Below, in pieces: positions 9,269 through 19,618 of a stretch of 64,000 bases of DNA. Below the pieces are notes generated by a model. It saw only the letters and a program-made list of their open reading frames with translations, did not search any database and was not told where the DNA came from. This DNA comes from Acidobacteriota bacterium (GTDB taxonomy: Bacteria; Acidobacteriota; Terriglobia; Terriglobales; SCQP01), in contig DAIDIE010000004.1 in the NCBI GenBank assembly GCA_027459505.1, positions 43,726-107,725 on the forward strand, in the 5' to 3' direction. Position 1 is the first letter of the stretch, and each line of letters starts with the position of its first letter. The position numbers were made by a program, and so were the translations under genes.

Positions 9269-9901
9269 GTGCGTCATCTCCTGCATTTCGCCCATTCCCT
9301 GCAGCTCATCTTCGCCTCGCTGGGAGCTACCGGGATGTTCTTCATGGGCATCATCGACTCGGCGCTGGTGGCGCTGTTCCCCGACGTAGTGATGATCGAT
9401 CTCACCCTGCAGCATCCTCACCTGCTGCTCTGGTACGTGCTGGTCTGCACGGCGGGTACCACCCTCGGCAGCATCATCCTGCTGCAGGTGGTCAAACGGC
9501 TGGGCGGCCCCTGGGTGGAGAGCAAGATTCCCCCCGCTCGCTTCAAACGCATCCACGCCAACTTCGAGCGCTACGAGCTCATGTCGGTGGCGGTGCCCGC
9601 CTGTTTGCCGCCTCCGATTCCTTTCAAGCCCTTCCTGCTGGTGGCCGGCCTGGTGGAAATGTCGTGGTCGAGTTTTGGCATTTCGATGTTCGTGGGCCGC
9701 GGCATCCGTTATTTACTGGAGGCTTGGATTGCCCTGCGCTACGGCCCCGCCGCACTGCAGGTCCTCAAGCACCACCCCATGCTGGTCGTGATCGCGGGAA
9801 TCGTTCTGCTGGCCGGCGGCTACTGCTACGGACGCTGCCGTAATCCCAAACCCAGCCCCACCCTCTCCGAAGAAGAGCACATGGCGAAGGCATCCGAGTA
9901 G
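9269..9901 (+). CDS. DedA/VTT-domain membrane protein (YqaA-like)
   Basis: 210 aa with four to five membrane segments and the VTT-type central region: a glycine/charged loop (GGPWVESKIPPARFKRI) and the FRIIPPLPF-equivalent segment AVPACLPPPIPFKPFLLVAG. Members of this superfamily act in lipid flipping or membrane homeostasis. The coding start at 9269 lacks a clear Shine-Dalgarno. It is divergent from the shell gene and convergent with erpA, sharing a terminator-like hairpin with it. Confidence 0.75.
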   Translation: MRHLLHFAHSLQLIFASLGATGMFFMGIIDSALVALFPDVVMIDLTLQHPHLLLWYVLVCTAGTTLGSIILLQVVKRLGGPWVESKIPPARFKRIHANFERYELMSVAVPACLPPPIPFKPFLLVAGLVEMSWSSFGISMFVGRGIRYLLEAWIALRYGPAALQVLKHHPMLVVIAGIVLLAGGYCYGRCRNPKPSPTLSEEEHMAKASE

Positions 9902-9988
9902 CCTTAGGCCGCAGGCGGCGCCGCTTGCAGCCATCACTACCCGCTATCACTCCCCCCGCCATCACTCCTCGATTGACTTCAAAACAAT

Positions 9989-10023
9989 AAGGGCCCGAAT
10001 GCGCCAGGCGCATCCGAGCCCTT
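9989..10023. terminator. Bidirectional terminator hairpin between DedA-like gene and erpA
   Basis: A long stem, AAGGGCCCGAATGCGCC against GGCGCATCCGAGCCCTT (17 positions, two imperfect), sits between two convergent genes. A-rich flank on the left (AAAACAATAA) provides the U tract for transcripts coming from the right (erpA). Confidence 0.7.
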
Positions 10024-10047
10024 GTCATTGCCACCCGCTGCAAGCGC

Positions 10048-10368
10048 CTAAACCGAGAAGGAGCTGCCACAGCCGCAGGTGTGTTTCACGTTGGGGTTGT
10101 TGAACTTGAAGCCCGAGCCTTCCAGTGTCTCCAGGTAGTCGACTTCCACCCCGTCCAGGTACATCAGGCTCATCGGGTCAACAAAGACCTTGAGGCCTTC
10201 AAACTCATAGGTCTTATCCTGCCCGGTGCCGTTGTCAAACTGCATGGAGTAGGAGAAGCCCGAGCATCCGCCGCCCACCACCGCCATACGCAGGCCTGCC
10301 GGCTTGGGCTCTTGCTGGTTGAGAATCTCTTTAACCTTTTCGATCGCCTTGGGGGTGACCTGGATCAT
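10048..10368 (-). CDS. Iron-sulfur cluster carrier/insertion protein, ErpA/IscA (HesB) family
   Basis: 106 aa; start at 10368 chosen from the AGGAGAG site seven bases upstream (MIQVTPKAIEKVKEI). The three conserved cysteines of A-type carriers are present: GGGCSGFSY (about residue 35) and the C-terminal CGCGSSF. The family receives [4Fe-4S] or [2Fe-2S] clusters and passes them to apoproteins. A plausible -10 (TAAATT) lies about 40 bp upstream. It sits alone, divergent from aspartase. Confidence 0.92.
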   Translation of the reverse strand: MIQVTPKAIEKVKEILNQQEPKPAGLRMAVVGGGCSGFSYSMQFDNGTGQDKTYEFEGLKVFVDPMSLMYLDGVEVDYLETLEGSGFKFNNPNVKHTCGCGSSFSV

Positions 10369-10724
10369 GAAAGCTCTCCTCGAAACAAATGATTGCTCTT
10401 CTAATTTAGCCATTCTCTGGGCAAAGACGCAACTGCCGCAGCGCCAGAATCCACAGACAAAAGCCCAGTTCTGAGATGCCCGGAGTGGGCTGCGGGATAC
10501 ACCGCGGGCTTGCAGATCGGTTGCCGGTTGTCCGGTGTCCTTAGAGCGCCGGTACTATGGCAGGCCGCCGCAGCGCACCCGGCTAGCGTCGCGGTGACCT
10601 CCACTGGAGTGTTGGCGCTGGCGACAGGCCAGCGTGATACTGGAGGCAGGCGGAGACGAACCTCGAGCGGCTTCCAATCGTTCCCTTCGAGGCTCTTCCA
10701 CGCCTCCGCCTCGGGAGTCGTTCT
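10369..10724. other. Intergenic region between erpA and aspA
   Basis: 356 bp between divergent genes. It holds the erpA leader and a probable -10 (TAAATT, minus strand, around 10400). I see no protein-coding signal with codon bias and no clear terminator or RNA gene in it. Confidence 0.5.
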
Positions 10725-12257
<1,533 letters not shown>

Positions 12258-14686
12258 GCATGGCAATCGAACTCGCCGGGTAATTGGCTGAAGCCGGGAA
12301 GAAAATGCTGAAGGTACTGCCCTTCCCGACTTCGCTGCGCACGCGGATGCCGCCCCCGCTTTGCGAAATGATGCCGTACACGGTGGCCAGCCCCAAACCT
12401 GTTCCCTTGTCTTCTTTTGTCGTAAAGAACGGCTCGAAGATGCGTGACTGAATTTCGGGAGGCATGCCGGATCCGGTATCGCTGACGCTGACGCAAACAT
12501 GTTGCCCCGGGTGCAGCCCGGGCAGGTCCGCAATTTCGGCGGCGGCCAGCCACACATTCCGGGTGGTGATGGTCAGAGTACCGCTGTCCGGCATGGCATC
12601 GCGCGCATTCACCACCAGGTTCATGATGACCTGCTCCAGTTGCGTGGGATCGGCCAGGACCGGCAGCAGGTCGGTGGAGAGCGCAAAGACAAGCTGGCGA
12701 TCCTCACCCAGAAGGCTGCGCAGCAAAGGACCTGTCTCGCGGACCACCTGATTCAGATCCAGTTCCACTTCCTGCAGCATCTGACAGCGGCCATAGGCGA
12801 GGAGTTTTTTGGTCAGGACGGCGGCGCGTTCGCCGGCGGCAATGATCTCCCGCAGGCCTTCGGCCCAAGGTGCGGGGAGATTGTGCTCCTCAGCCAGCAC
12901 TTCTGCGCGGCCGATAATGACGGTTAGCAGGTTATTGAAATCATGGGCCACACCTCCTGCCAGCCGCCCCACCGCCTCCAGCCGGTGCGTCTGTTGAATG
13001 CGGCGCTCCAACTCATGATGTTCGCGCATTTGCGCCCGCAGCAGCCGCTCCTGGCGGGCCAGTTGTTCGCGCAACAGCCAGACCCAGGCCAGCACCAACA
13101 GACCGGCCGCGCACAGCACCCCCAACAGCCAGAATACGTGGCGCAGGTTCCACCACGAGGGCCGCCGCACCACGACGATGTCGGAACCGCGGCGCAGTAG
13201 CAGCCGCAGAGAGCGGCCATCGGCCCCTCCCCAATAGACCCCGGTCAAACGCAAGATCGATCCCGGCCGCAGACTCTTCACAACTGAGGGCGTCCGCGCT
13301 CCCGGCAGCAGCGCCTCGAAATAGTAGCCGTCCAACTCCATGTGCAGATACTGCTGTTGGTCCGCATGGGAGGACTCGACTGAAACTAACCTTGCCGTCG
13401 CGCGCACCAGCCGGTTATTGAAGCGCGCCTCCGCAGGCTCGTGGCGCGGCAACTGCAGCGGAGTGATTGCCAACTGCGGACCGCCCGGCCGCGCCTCGGG
13501 ATCGCGCAAAACCAGACTGGAATCCAACAAGCGGGCGAATCCCGCCACCTCGACCGGTGCCCCGATCTGGAACACGCGCCGGGGGTTACCAGCCACAAAC
13601 ACCGCCCCCGTGCGGTCCTGCAGGGTAAAGCGGCCATCGCCGGCCTGCGATGTCACCACGCCTTGCACCAATACCCTATGTCCGGAACTGCCCCCATGCG
13701 GAAGGAAGCGGGGCAACGCGGCAATCGGGATCGCCGGACCGGAAAAAGGATCTGATGGCGCCACAGTGACGCGGATCTGGGAAGGAGAAGCCAGGTAGAG
13801 CTCTTCTCCGTGTTGCCGCCGGTCCCGATCGAATAAGGTGGCACAAACGCCGGTCATGCTCACCTCGGAATCCACCAACGCGGGGACCGCCGCGTCCCGC
13901 TGCAAAAGAACCCGTACCGGTAAGACCGCGCCATCCTGCTCGATGCGCAGCAGCAGGAACCCATCGCGCACCTGCTCGCTCCGCACCAGACCATTTACGC
14001 GAATCCACTGCGCATCCAGATCGCCGGTCTGCACTTGGGAAAGCGGCGCCGATCGAGCGGCTTCCGGCAGTGGACCCCGCCCCAGCACACTGACATGCTC
14101 CGCGTACAGGATAGGAGTAAAGTCGCCAGCGCCGGAGACGCCCTTGATAGCCACCCGCATGCCCGGCCGCAGCCGGAGCGCTCCATCCTTGGGCACCACG
14201 TACAGACCGTTGCTGCCGTCCCAAATGTAGATCTGCGGCTTGGCGGTCCCGCGGTCCGGATGTGGACTGGCCTCAAAATAGACGACCGTTGCCCGCAGGC
14301 TTACTGGAAGTTGAGCATTGGCCTGAGTCGCGGAAAGCGCACGCACTTGCCCTGCGCTGCGGAGGGGAGCGGGCGAAGGGGCAAGGGCCGCCGCTACGCC
14401 AAAATTCAAGCTCAGCACCAGCATGGCCCTGGCGCAAGCACGGCTAAAAACCTTCTTCAATCGCGTCTACGCCCGAAGTGCGCGCTCCTCTTCTGCCCTC
14501 TTTCGAAACAGGCCGCTGTAGCCTGATTCTGAGAACCCCTACCGGCAAATGTCAACGGAGAAAATCACCAGTGCCCCAGCGACACCCTGTGCGGCTGACC
14601 GTTCCCGCTACTGGCGCAACACGAGAACCCGCAGTCGGAACCAGTTAAAGCGGCACCGCCGCGCTTCTTCCACCCGCACCCATTGG

Positions 14687-14756
14687 GTGCCGATGTGGGG
14701 TGCTGATGTGGGGTGCTCACGTGGGGTGCTGACGTGGCGCGCTGAGGTGGCGTGCC
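14687..14756. repeat. 13-bp tandem repeat, five copies plus a partial
   Basis: Unit consensus GTGCTGAYGTGGG. Copies start at 14687, 14700, 14713, 14726 and 14739, with a partial copy at 14752 that runs into the nuoI stop codon. The array begins at a GCACCCATTGGGTGC dyad. It lies between the nuoI stop and the sensor kinase start, both on the minus strand. Confidence 0.85.
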
Positions 14757-15220
14757 TAGGACTTCTCCGCCGCGCTCAGGGCGGGCACTGGCGCCAGCAG
14801 CTGCTCTTTGCGATACACCAGGTTGCTGGCGTCGTAGGTGGCCAGCTCAAAGCCGTGCCCATGGGTGATGGCGTCGGTCGGACAGGCTTCCACGCAATAA
14901 CCGCAGAAAATGCAGCGGTTATAGTCGATGTTGTAGACTTTGGCGTAACGCTCGCCGGCGCTGATGCGCTCGGTTGCGGTGTTCTCCGCCGCTTCAATAT
15001 AAATGCAATTGCTCGGGCACGCCGCCGCGCACAGGAAACAGGCGACGCATTTCTCCAGGCCGTTCTCATCGCGCTGTTGCACGTGCACACCGCGAAAACG
15101 CTCTTCAAAGCACACCGGCCCATCCGGGTAGGGCTCGGTCACCGGCGGGCGAAAGAGGTTCTTCAGCGTGACCGCCATGCCCTTGGCGATGGCGGCGGCT
15201 TCTTGGATCGGATCAGCCAT
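14756..15220 (-). CDS. nuoI: NADH-quinone oxidoreductase subunit I (NuoI), stand-alone
   Basis: 154 aa with two 4Fe-4S ferredoxin motifs, [12 protein letters not shown] (about residues 58-69) with C74, and [12 protein letters not shown] (about 102-113), the N6a/N6b clusters of complex I. The length fits bacterial NuoI (150-180). Normally it lies within the nuoA-N operon; here no other nuo gene is adjacent, so this is either the only copy moved out of the operon or a second copy. It is divergent from rph. A TATACT box ends 6 nt before the ATG and there is no properly spaced Shine-Dalgarno. Confidence 0.9.
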   Translation of the reverse strand: MADPIQEAAAIAKGMAVTLKNLFRPPVTEPYPDGPVCFEERFRGVHVQQRDENGLEKCVACFLCAAACPSNCIYIEAAENTATERISAGERYAKVYNIDYNRCIFCGYCVEACPTDAITHGHGFELATYDASNLVYRKEQLLAPVPALSAAEKS

Positions 15221-15226
15221 GCCTCA

Positions 15227-15232
15227 AGTATA
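15227..15232 (-). promoter_or_regulatory. -10 box (TATACT) for a probable leaderless nuoI transcript
   Basis: TATACT on the minus strand is separated from the nuoI ATG by exactly 6 nt (TGAGGC). At that spacing transcription would start at or within a base of the ATG. The same geometry occurs upstream of alaS and of the carboxylesterase gene. Confidence 0.45.
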
Positions 15233-15307
15233 ACGTGCGGCGCGGCCCCGCAGTTTGTGAGGTGGATCAAGAAATCTCCCGTAAAATTTCATCAGGAGAT
15301 CAATACC

Positions 15308-16039
15308 CTGCGAAGCGATCAACGCGCCAGCGACCAGATGCGTCCGGTGGAAATCACCCCGGATTTTTTGCCCACCGCCGAAGGTTCCGCCCTGATCCGC
15401 GTCGGCCATACGCGCGTACTGTGCACGGCCAGCGTGGAAGAAGGCGTCCCGGCGTTCCTGCGCAACAGCGGCAAGGGGTGGGTGACCAGTGAGTACGCCA
15501 TGCTGCCGCGCGCGACGCTGACCCGCACCCCGCGCGAGTCCGCGAAAGGACGCGTCTCCGGCCGCACCCACGAGATTCAACGCCTCATTGGCCGTTCGTT
15601 GCGCGCTGTGGTCGATCCCACCGCCTTGGGCGAGCGCACCATCTACATCGACTGCGATGTGCTGCAGGCCGACGGCGGCACCCGCACCGCTTCCATCACT
15701 GGCGCCTTCGTCGCCCTCGGCCTGGCGCTCAAGCGCCTGCATGGCGCCGGCGTCCTGAAGGCGCAGCCGCTGCGCGATTACGTGGCGGCCACCAGCGTGG
15801 GCATGATCAATGGCGCGCCGCTGCTGGACCTGAACTATGAGGAAGACTCGCGCGCCGATGTGGACATGAACGTGGTCATGACCGGCAACGGCCGTTTTGT
15901 CGAGTTGCAGGCCACCGCCGAGCATGAACCGTTCGACGATGAGCAGTGGTCTTCCCTGCTAACGATCGCGCGCAGTGGCATCCAGCAGTTGCTCGCCGCG
16001 CAGCGCGCTATCCTCGACCCCCTGGGGACGCAGTCCTGA
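15308..16039 (+). CDS. rph: Ribonuclease PH
   Basis: 243 aa if started at CTG 15308. RNase PH proteins begin MRSD-x-R-x-x-D-x-x-RPV; here the reading is (CTG)[13 protein letters not shown], and AGGAGA at 15294-15299 lies 8-9 nt before the CTG. The only ATG in the region (15338) would remove the conserved RSDxR block and gives 233 aa. Conserved catalytic parts follow: [51 protein letters not shown]. It trims tRNA 3' ends phosphorolytically. The rdgB ATG follows one base after its stop, as in many bacteria. Confidence 0.93.
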   Translation: MRSDQRASDQMRPVEITPDFLPTAEGSALIRVGHTRVLCTASVEEGVPAFLRNSGKGWVTSEYAMLPRATLTRTPRESAKGRVSGRTHEIQRLIGRSLRAVVDPTALGERTIYIDCDVLQADGGTRTASITGAFVALGLALKRLHGAGVLKAQPLRDYVAATSVGMINGAPLLDLNYEEDSRADVDMNVVMTGNGRFVELQATAEHEPFDDEQWSSLLTIARSGIQQLLAAQRAILDPLGTQS

Positions 16040-16040
16040 A

Positions 16041-16625
16041 ATGCGCTTCCTGATTGCCACCGGAAACCCCGGCAAGCTGCGTGATTTCCAGGGAATGGAA
16101 CCGGAAATCGCTGTCGAGTTGCTGCCCGGCTTTGCCGCCCTCCCCAGCGTCGAAGAAGACGGCGACAGCTTTGCCGCCAACGCTCGCAAAAAAGCCGAAT
16201 TCTACAGCAGGTTTACCGAGTTGCCGGTGCTGGCCGACGACTCCGGCCTGGTCGTCGACGCGCTTAACGGCGAGCCGGGCATCTACTCGGCCCGCTACTC
16301 GGGCGGCACTGATGAGGACAACAACCGGCTGGTGCTGGAGAAAATGCGCGGCGTTCCCTGGGAGCAGCGCACCGCCCGCTTCATCTGCGTGCTGGCAGTA
16401 GCGCGGAAGGGAAAAACCCTGGCTACCTTTGAGGGCGCGACTGAAGGCCGGCTGTTGGACGCGCCTCGGGGCGCCCACGGCTTTGGCTATGATCCCCTGT
16501 TTTTCTCAACCGAAGCGAATATTGGCTTCGCCGAGATTCCCGCCTCTGAAAAGGCGCGCTATAGCCACCGCGGCAAAGCCGCGCGCCAGTTGTTGGCCTG
16601 GGCTCGCTCCGCCGGCCAGCAATAA
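16041..16625 (+). CDS. rdgB: XTP/dITP diphosphatase (RdgB/HAM1)
   Basis: 194 aa, full length. Starts at 16041 with the family opening MRFLIATGNPGKLRDFQ. Other marks: ADDSGLVVDALNGEPGIYSARY (catalytic Asp within), GFGYDPLFF and the C-terminal SHRGKAA. It hydrolyses non-canonical purine triphosphates to monophosphates, keeping inosine and xanthine out of DNA. Co-transcribed with rph, one base between them. Confidence 0.95.
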   Translation: MRFLIATGNPGKLRDFQGMEPEIAVELLPGFAALPSVEEDGDSFAANARKKAEFYSRFTELPVLADDSGLVVDALNGEPGIYSARYSGGTDEDNNRLVLEKMRGVPWEQRTARFICVLAVARKGKTLATFEGATEGRLLDAPRGAHGFGYDPLFFSTEANIGFAEIPASEKARYSHRGKAARQLLAWARSAGQQ

Positions 16626-16697
16626 GCCAATCCTGCTCCGGCGCAACGGCATCGGATTTCGCTCGCTCCGCGGGAGCGAGCCATCGAAAGCCGTGCC

Positions 16698-17705
16698 TCA
16701 CCCACACGCGCCGAAGGTAAAGGCAAACCCCGCCAGCCCGGGACTGCTGGTTCTCAATTCCAGCAGATGCTCCTCCATCTCCTCATGGCGCAGCAGGCGA
16801 TACATACGCGGCAGATCAACGGAAACGATGGGCGCGCCGTTCCGCTCCCGCACATCTTCGCCCCAACTGCCCGCCGGCAGCGGTTTGCCATCGATGAGAA
16901 GCTGCACGGTCGCGGGCGTCTCAGCCAACGGCGCGAGAACAATATTGACCTCTGCCGCCTGGTAATGCAGCAGGATCGAGGCCGGCTCCCCGCCGACATG
17001 CCCCAAAAACTCCGGCGTGGCATGCCACTCCCCCTCCAGTGCGACCGTGTCCAGAGGCTGCTCCGTCGGCCGTTGGTAAACGATAGTGGTATTCAGCTGC
17101 AGGTCTTCGGCGTTGACCACCTGCCCGCGCTGATAGCCGAGATATAGCTCACGCGTACAGGGCAGGCAGGCCGCCCCATCCCGCACCGGACTGGCGGAGA
17201 GCCGCACCAGTTCAGTCGGAAGCGCCTCGGCTCTCGCCGGTGACAACTCCAGCAATAGTTCCCGGATGGCCCGCTCCATCTCTTCATAGCCGCCTTCGCC
17301 CCAATGCCTCACCCGTATGTAACCCTGCCCATTCACAAGGTATTTCGCCGGCCAGCAGCGGTTCGCAAACGCTTGCCAGAGCTGGTAATCATTGTCGAGC
17401 ACGATGGGATAGCTCAAGTCGAAGCGCCCCGCCGCGTCGGCTACCAGTTGCGGGTCGCGCGCGAAGGAAAACTCAGGGGTGTGAATGCCAATCACGCTCA
17501 GACCCTGTGCCCGGTACTTGCGCGACCACGCCTCCACGTACGGCAGGGTGCGCAGGCAGTTCACGCAGGTGTAATCCCAGAAGTCGATGAGCAGAACCCG
17601 GCCGCGCAATTGAGCCGTGTCCACCGTGCCGCCGCGCAGGTTCGGACGGCTGAACCCAGGCACGTGAATGGGAGAAGCGGGAATATCCATAGCCGGCAGA
17701 CTCAC
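16698..17705 (-). CDS. DipZ-like thioredoxin-fold protein with C-terminal carbohydrate-binding-like domain
   Basis: 335 aa from a GTG at 17705 (GGGGA about 10 nt upstream; an ATG five codons later is an alternative). Residues 15-150 are a redoxin domain with active-site Cys47-Val-Asn-Cys50 in WDYTCVNCLRTLP and the cis-Pro segment CWPAKYLVNGQG. Residues 200-335 form a beta-rich domain like the one following the thioredoxin domain in DipZ/CcdA-fused proteins (SILLHYQAAEVNIVLAP, VQLLIDGKPLP). No signal peptide or CcdA membrane part is seen, which is odd for a family that usually acts in the periplasm. It follows the LolA-like gene by 32 nt, probably in one operon. Confidence 0.75.
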   Translation of the reverse strand: MSLPAMDIPASPIHVPGFSRPNLRGGTVDTAQLRGRVLLIDFWDYTCVNCLRTLPYVEAWSRKYRAQGLSVIGIHTPEFSFARDPQLVADAAGRFDLSYPIVLDNDYQLWQAFANRCWPAKYLVNGQGYIRVRHWGEGGYEEMERAIRELLLELSPARAEALPTELVRLSASPVRDGAACLPCTRELYLGYQRGQVVNAEDLQLNTTIVYQRPTEQPLDTVALEGEWHATPEFLGHVGGEPASILLHYQAAEVNIVLAPLAETPATVQLLIDGKPLPAGSWGEDVRERNGAPIVSVDLPRMYRLLRHEEMEEHLLELRTSSPGLAGFAFTFGACG

Positions 17706-17737
17706 GTCCTGCCATTCCCCGCCCGTTGCGTTGAACT

Positions 17738-18622
17738 TCAGCGCACCACGTAGGTTTTGACAAGCGTGCCGTTTTTAGTGTGCCAGAGCTCGCGGCCGGA
17801 GAGGTGAATGACCGTCTTTCCCCACACCCAGGCATTGCCGGAGCGCTGCATGGTAAACGTACCGCTGATGTGGTCGAAATTGGCCAGCATGCCAAAACCG
17901 ATCTTTACCGGCTGATTGTTATGGAAGGTGACCTTGAGGATTTGGCCGCTTTGGGGATCCATCCACAATCGCCCCTGCATGAGCTGCATGAGGTGCACCA
18001 TGCGCGAATTGGCCGGGTCGCCGGGGCGGGCGCTGAAACGAAACACCTGGCAGGGCTGCCCTTCAACGTTATCGGCGCCAAGGTGCTGCCACTGATAATG
18101 CTGCAGCAGTTTGGGAAGGCTCACAATACTGTCGGCGATCCGCACCAGCCGGCCATCGTCCATCGGACCCTTCCAGCGCTTGTCGATTCTTTTCTGCGCC
18201 TGGGCCAGATCGTGCTGTTCCATGAAGCGCTTGTAGGCGCTCACCGGCTCGCCATCCTTGGAGACGGTCACTTCCAGCTCGACAGATTTGTAGAACATCA
18301 CCCTCGATGTCTCCCGATCGCTCACCGCTCCATTGCTCTTTTGCCACCATTCTTTGGCCTGCAGATGAACGGTATTGAGCGCGTTCGGGTCCGAGGCCAG
18401 GGTGGCTTTGGCGACGATCTGGTTCCAATCCTGGGGTTCACTTTCCGGGGGCGCCGCTAAAGCCGGCCGCCCGGGACGGCGCAGGCGCGCCAGGCGTTGA
18501 GCCGCGTGGCTGCGGTGCTCACGGCGGGCTTGCTGCGCGAAGAGAGGGGAGCCGCAAAGCACTGCCAGCGTCAACAGCGCTGGACTGAGGCATCGTACAC
18601 AGGTTTGCGTGCCGCCCTTCAT
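17738..18622 (-). CDS. Secreted LolA-like/outer-membrane lipoprotein-sorting family protein
   Basis: 294 aa with a signal peptide (LSPALLTLAVLCGSPLFAQQ). The mature part has the pattern of the large LolA-like beta-sheet family common in acidobacteria: a segment FYKSVELEVTVSKDGEPV, a mid part with GQPCQVFRFSA, and a C-terminal LWMDPQSGQILKVTFHNNQPVKIG repeated-strand region. True LolA function is not implied. It lies downstream of the ECF sigma/anti-sigma pair on the same strand and could be part of that regulon. Function unknown. Confidence 0.65.
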   Translation of the reverse strand: MKGGTQTCVRCLSPALLTLAVLCGSPLFAQQARREHRSHAAQRLARLRRPGRPALAAPPESEPQDWNQIVAKATLASDPNALNTVHLQAKEWWQKSNGAVSDRETSRVMFYKSVELEVTVSKDGEPVSAYKRFMEQHDLAQAQKRIDKRWKGPMDDGRLVRIADSIVSLPKLLQHYQWQHLGADNVEGQPCQVFRFSARPGDPANSRMVHLMQLMQGRLWMDPQSGQILKVTFHNNQPVKIGFGMLANFDHISGTFTMQRSGNAWVWGKTVIHLSGRELWHTKNGTLVKTYVVR

Positions 18623-18678
18623 AGCAGATTAGAGCGGGTCAGCGAACCAGACCGTTGTACGGGCGGCAACGAAGGGGC

Positions 18679-18730
18679 GTAAATGCTGGTAGTAGATGCT
18701 GGCTGTAAAAGCTGGTTGTAAAGGTTGGCT
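18679..18730. repeat. 13-bp tandem repeat, four copies
   Basis: Units GTAAATGCTGGTA, GTAGATGCTGGCT, GTAAAAGCTGGTT and GTAAAGGTTGGCT lie back to back from 18679. It is between the anti-sigma gene and the LolA-like gene start (both minus strand). The unit sequence differs from the array at 14687 but the period is the same. Confidence 0.75.
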
Positions 18731-18871
18731 ACCGGCTGGCCACCACCCCGGGCAAGCGCCTATGCACGATAGTCAAGCGCGGAGGCCTGGCCGGCTCCTA
18801 AGCCACCCGCCTGGCATGGCCATCAGCCAGCGCCAGCCAAGGCGGCAGCGACAACCTCAGGAGCGCGCCCT

Positions 18872-19618
18872 TCAGAACGAAACCAGCACCTTGGAGGCGA
18901 CCGCAACCTGGTTGCCAGGATCGGGAAAAGCATCAACGCTTACCGAAGGCGCCATATCCAGACTGAGCTGCCGCACTTGAATCATGTCGCCCTTGCGCAT
19001 TCCCCGCACCAGCACTCGCAGGTCGGTAGTGACATTGGCTTCGCGCAGTTGCCGGGCCGCCTCGTCGGACCCCGCCTTGTCAAACCGCACGTAGTCGCCC
19101 CCGGACAGCATCACTCCCAAGCCACTCGCCAGGCACTCCGGGCTCAGCGCGCAGGCCTTGTAGTGATCCTGGGGATGATCGGCGTACTTGGCGGCGCAAT
19201 GTTGATCCACCAGCCAGCCCTGTAGGGTGGCCATGTGCGCAGCCGTAGAGTGCAGATGAAGCCCGCCAAAAATCACCAACAGCGTCATCAACGCGGCCAT
19301 CGCCAATCCCCAGACCCAACTCCGCCCACGCGTAGCCTCGCTCGCGGGAGAGACCAGCTTCGGCCCCGCCTCGTGCGCAGCCGAAAGCGCGTCAATGTGT
19401 TGCTGCAAACGCGCATGCAAACGCTGGCTCACCCCTTCGGGTAGCTCTATGATTTCGTCGTTGTCCAGGAATCGCAGCGTGTTCCGGGTTGTGTCCACCA
19501 GAACGTTACAGGGCGAGCACGCGCGGCAATGTTCCAGCACGCGCCGGTGCAACTCGGGGTCGAGTTCGCCGTCCAGGAAGTCATTCAAGTAGGAGAGAAG
19601 TTCAGCGCAGCTAATCAT
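18872..19618 (-). CDS. Membrane anti-sigma factor with zinc-finger N-terminus
   Basis: 248 aa. The N-terminus has the anti-sigma zinc finger (Cys4 and the HCRACSPC motif, about residues 30-37), which clamps the ECF sigma factor. One membrane segment at about 99-120 (VWGLAMAALMTLLVIFGGLHL). The outside domain (130-248) has four cysteines (QHCAAKY, KACALSPEC) and a beta-rich end (YVRFDKAG, LRVLVRGMRKGDMIQVRQL) like small Cys-rich OB-type domains of acidobacterial secreted proteins, and may bind metal or sense redox state. Its ATG overlaps the sigma gene stop by 4 nt. Confidence 0.88.
   Translation of the reverse strand: MISCAELLSYLNDFLDGELDPELHRRVLEHCRACSPCNVLVDTTRNTLRFLDNDEIIELPEGVSQRLHARLQQHIDALSAAHEAGPKLVSPASEATRGRSWVWGLAMAALMTLLVIFGGLHLHSTAAHMATLQGWLVDQHCAAKYADHPQDHYKACALSPECLASGLGVMLSGGDYVRFDKAGSDEAARQLREANVTTDLRVLVRGMRKGDMIQVRQLSLDMAPSVSVDAFPDPGNQVAVASKVLVSF

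Noticed and set aside
14687-14756. CRISPR-like repeat at the 13-bp array
   Set aside because: The units are contiguous with no spacers and only 13 bp long.
14549-15307. Long N-terminal extension of RNase PH
   Set aside because: The frame is open far upstream but only because it runs antisense to nuoI; homology and the ribosome site place the start at 15308.
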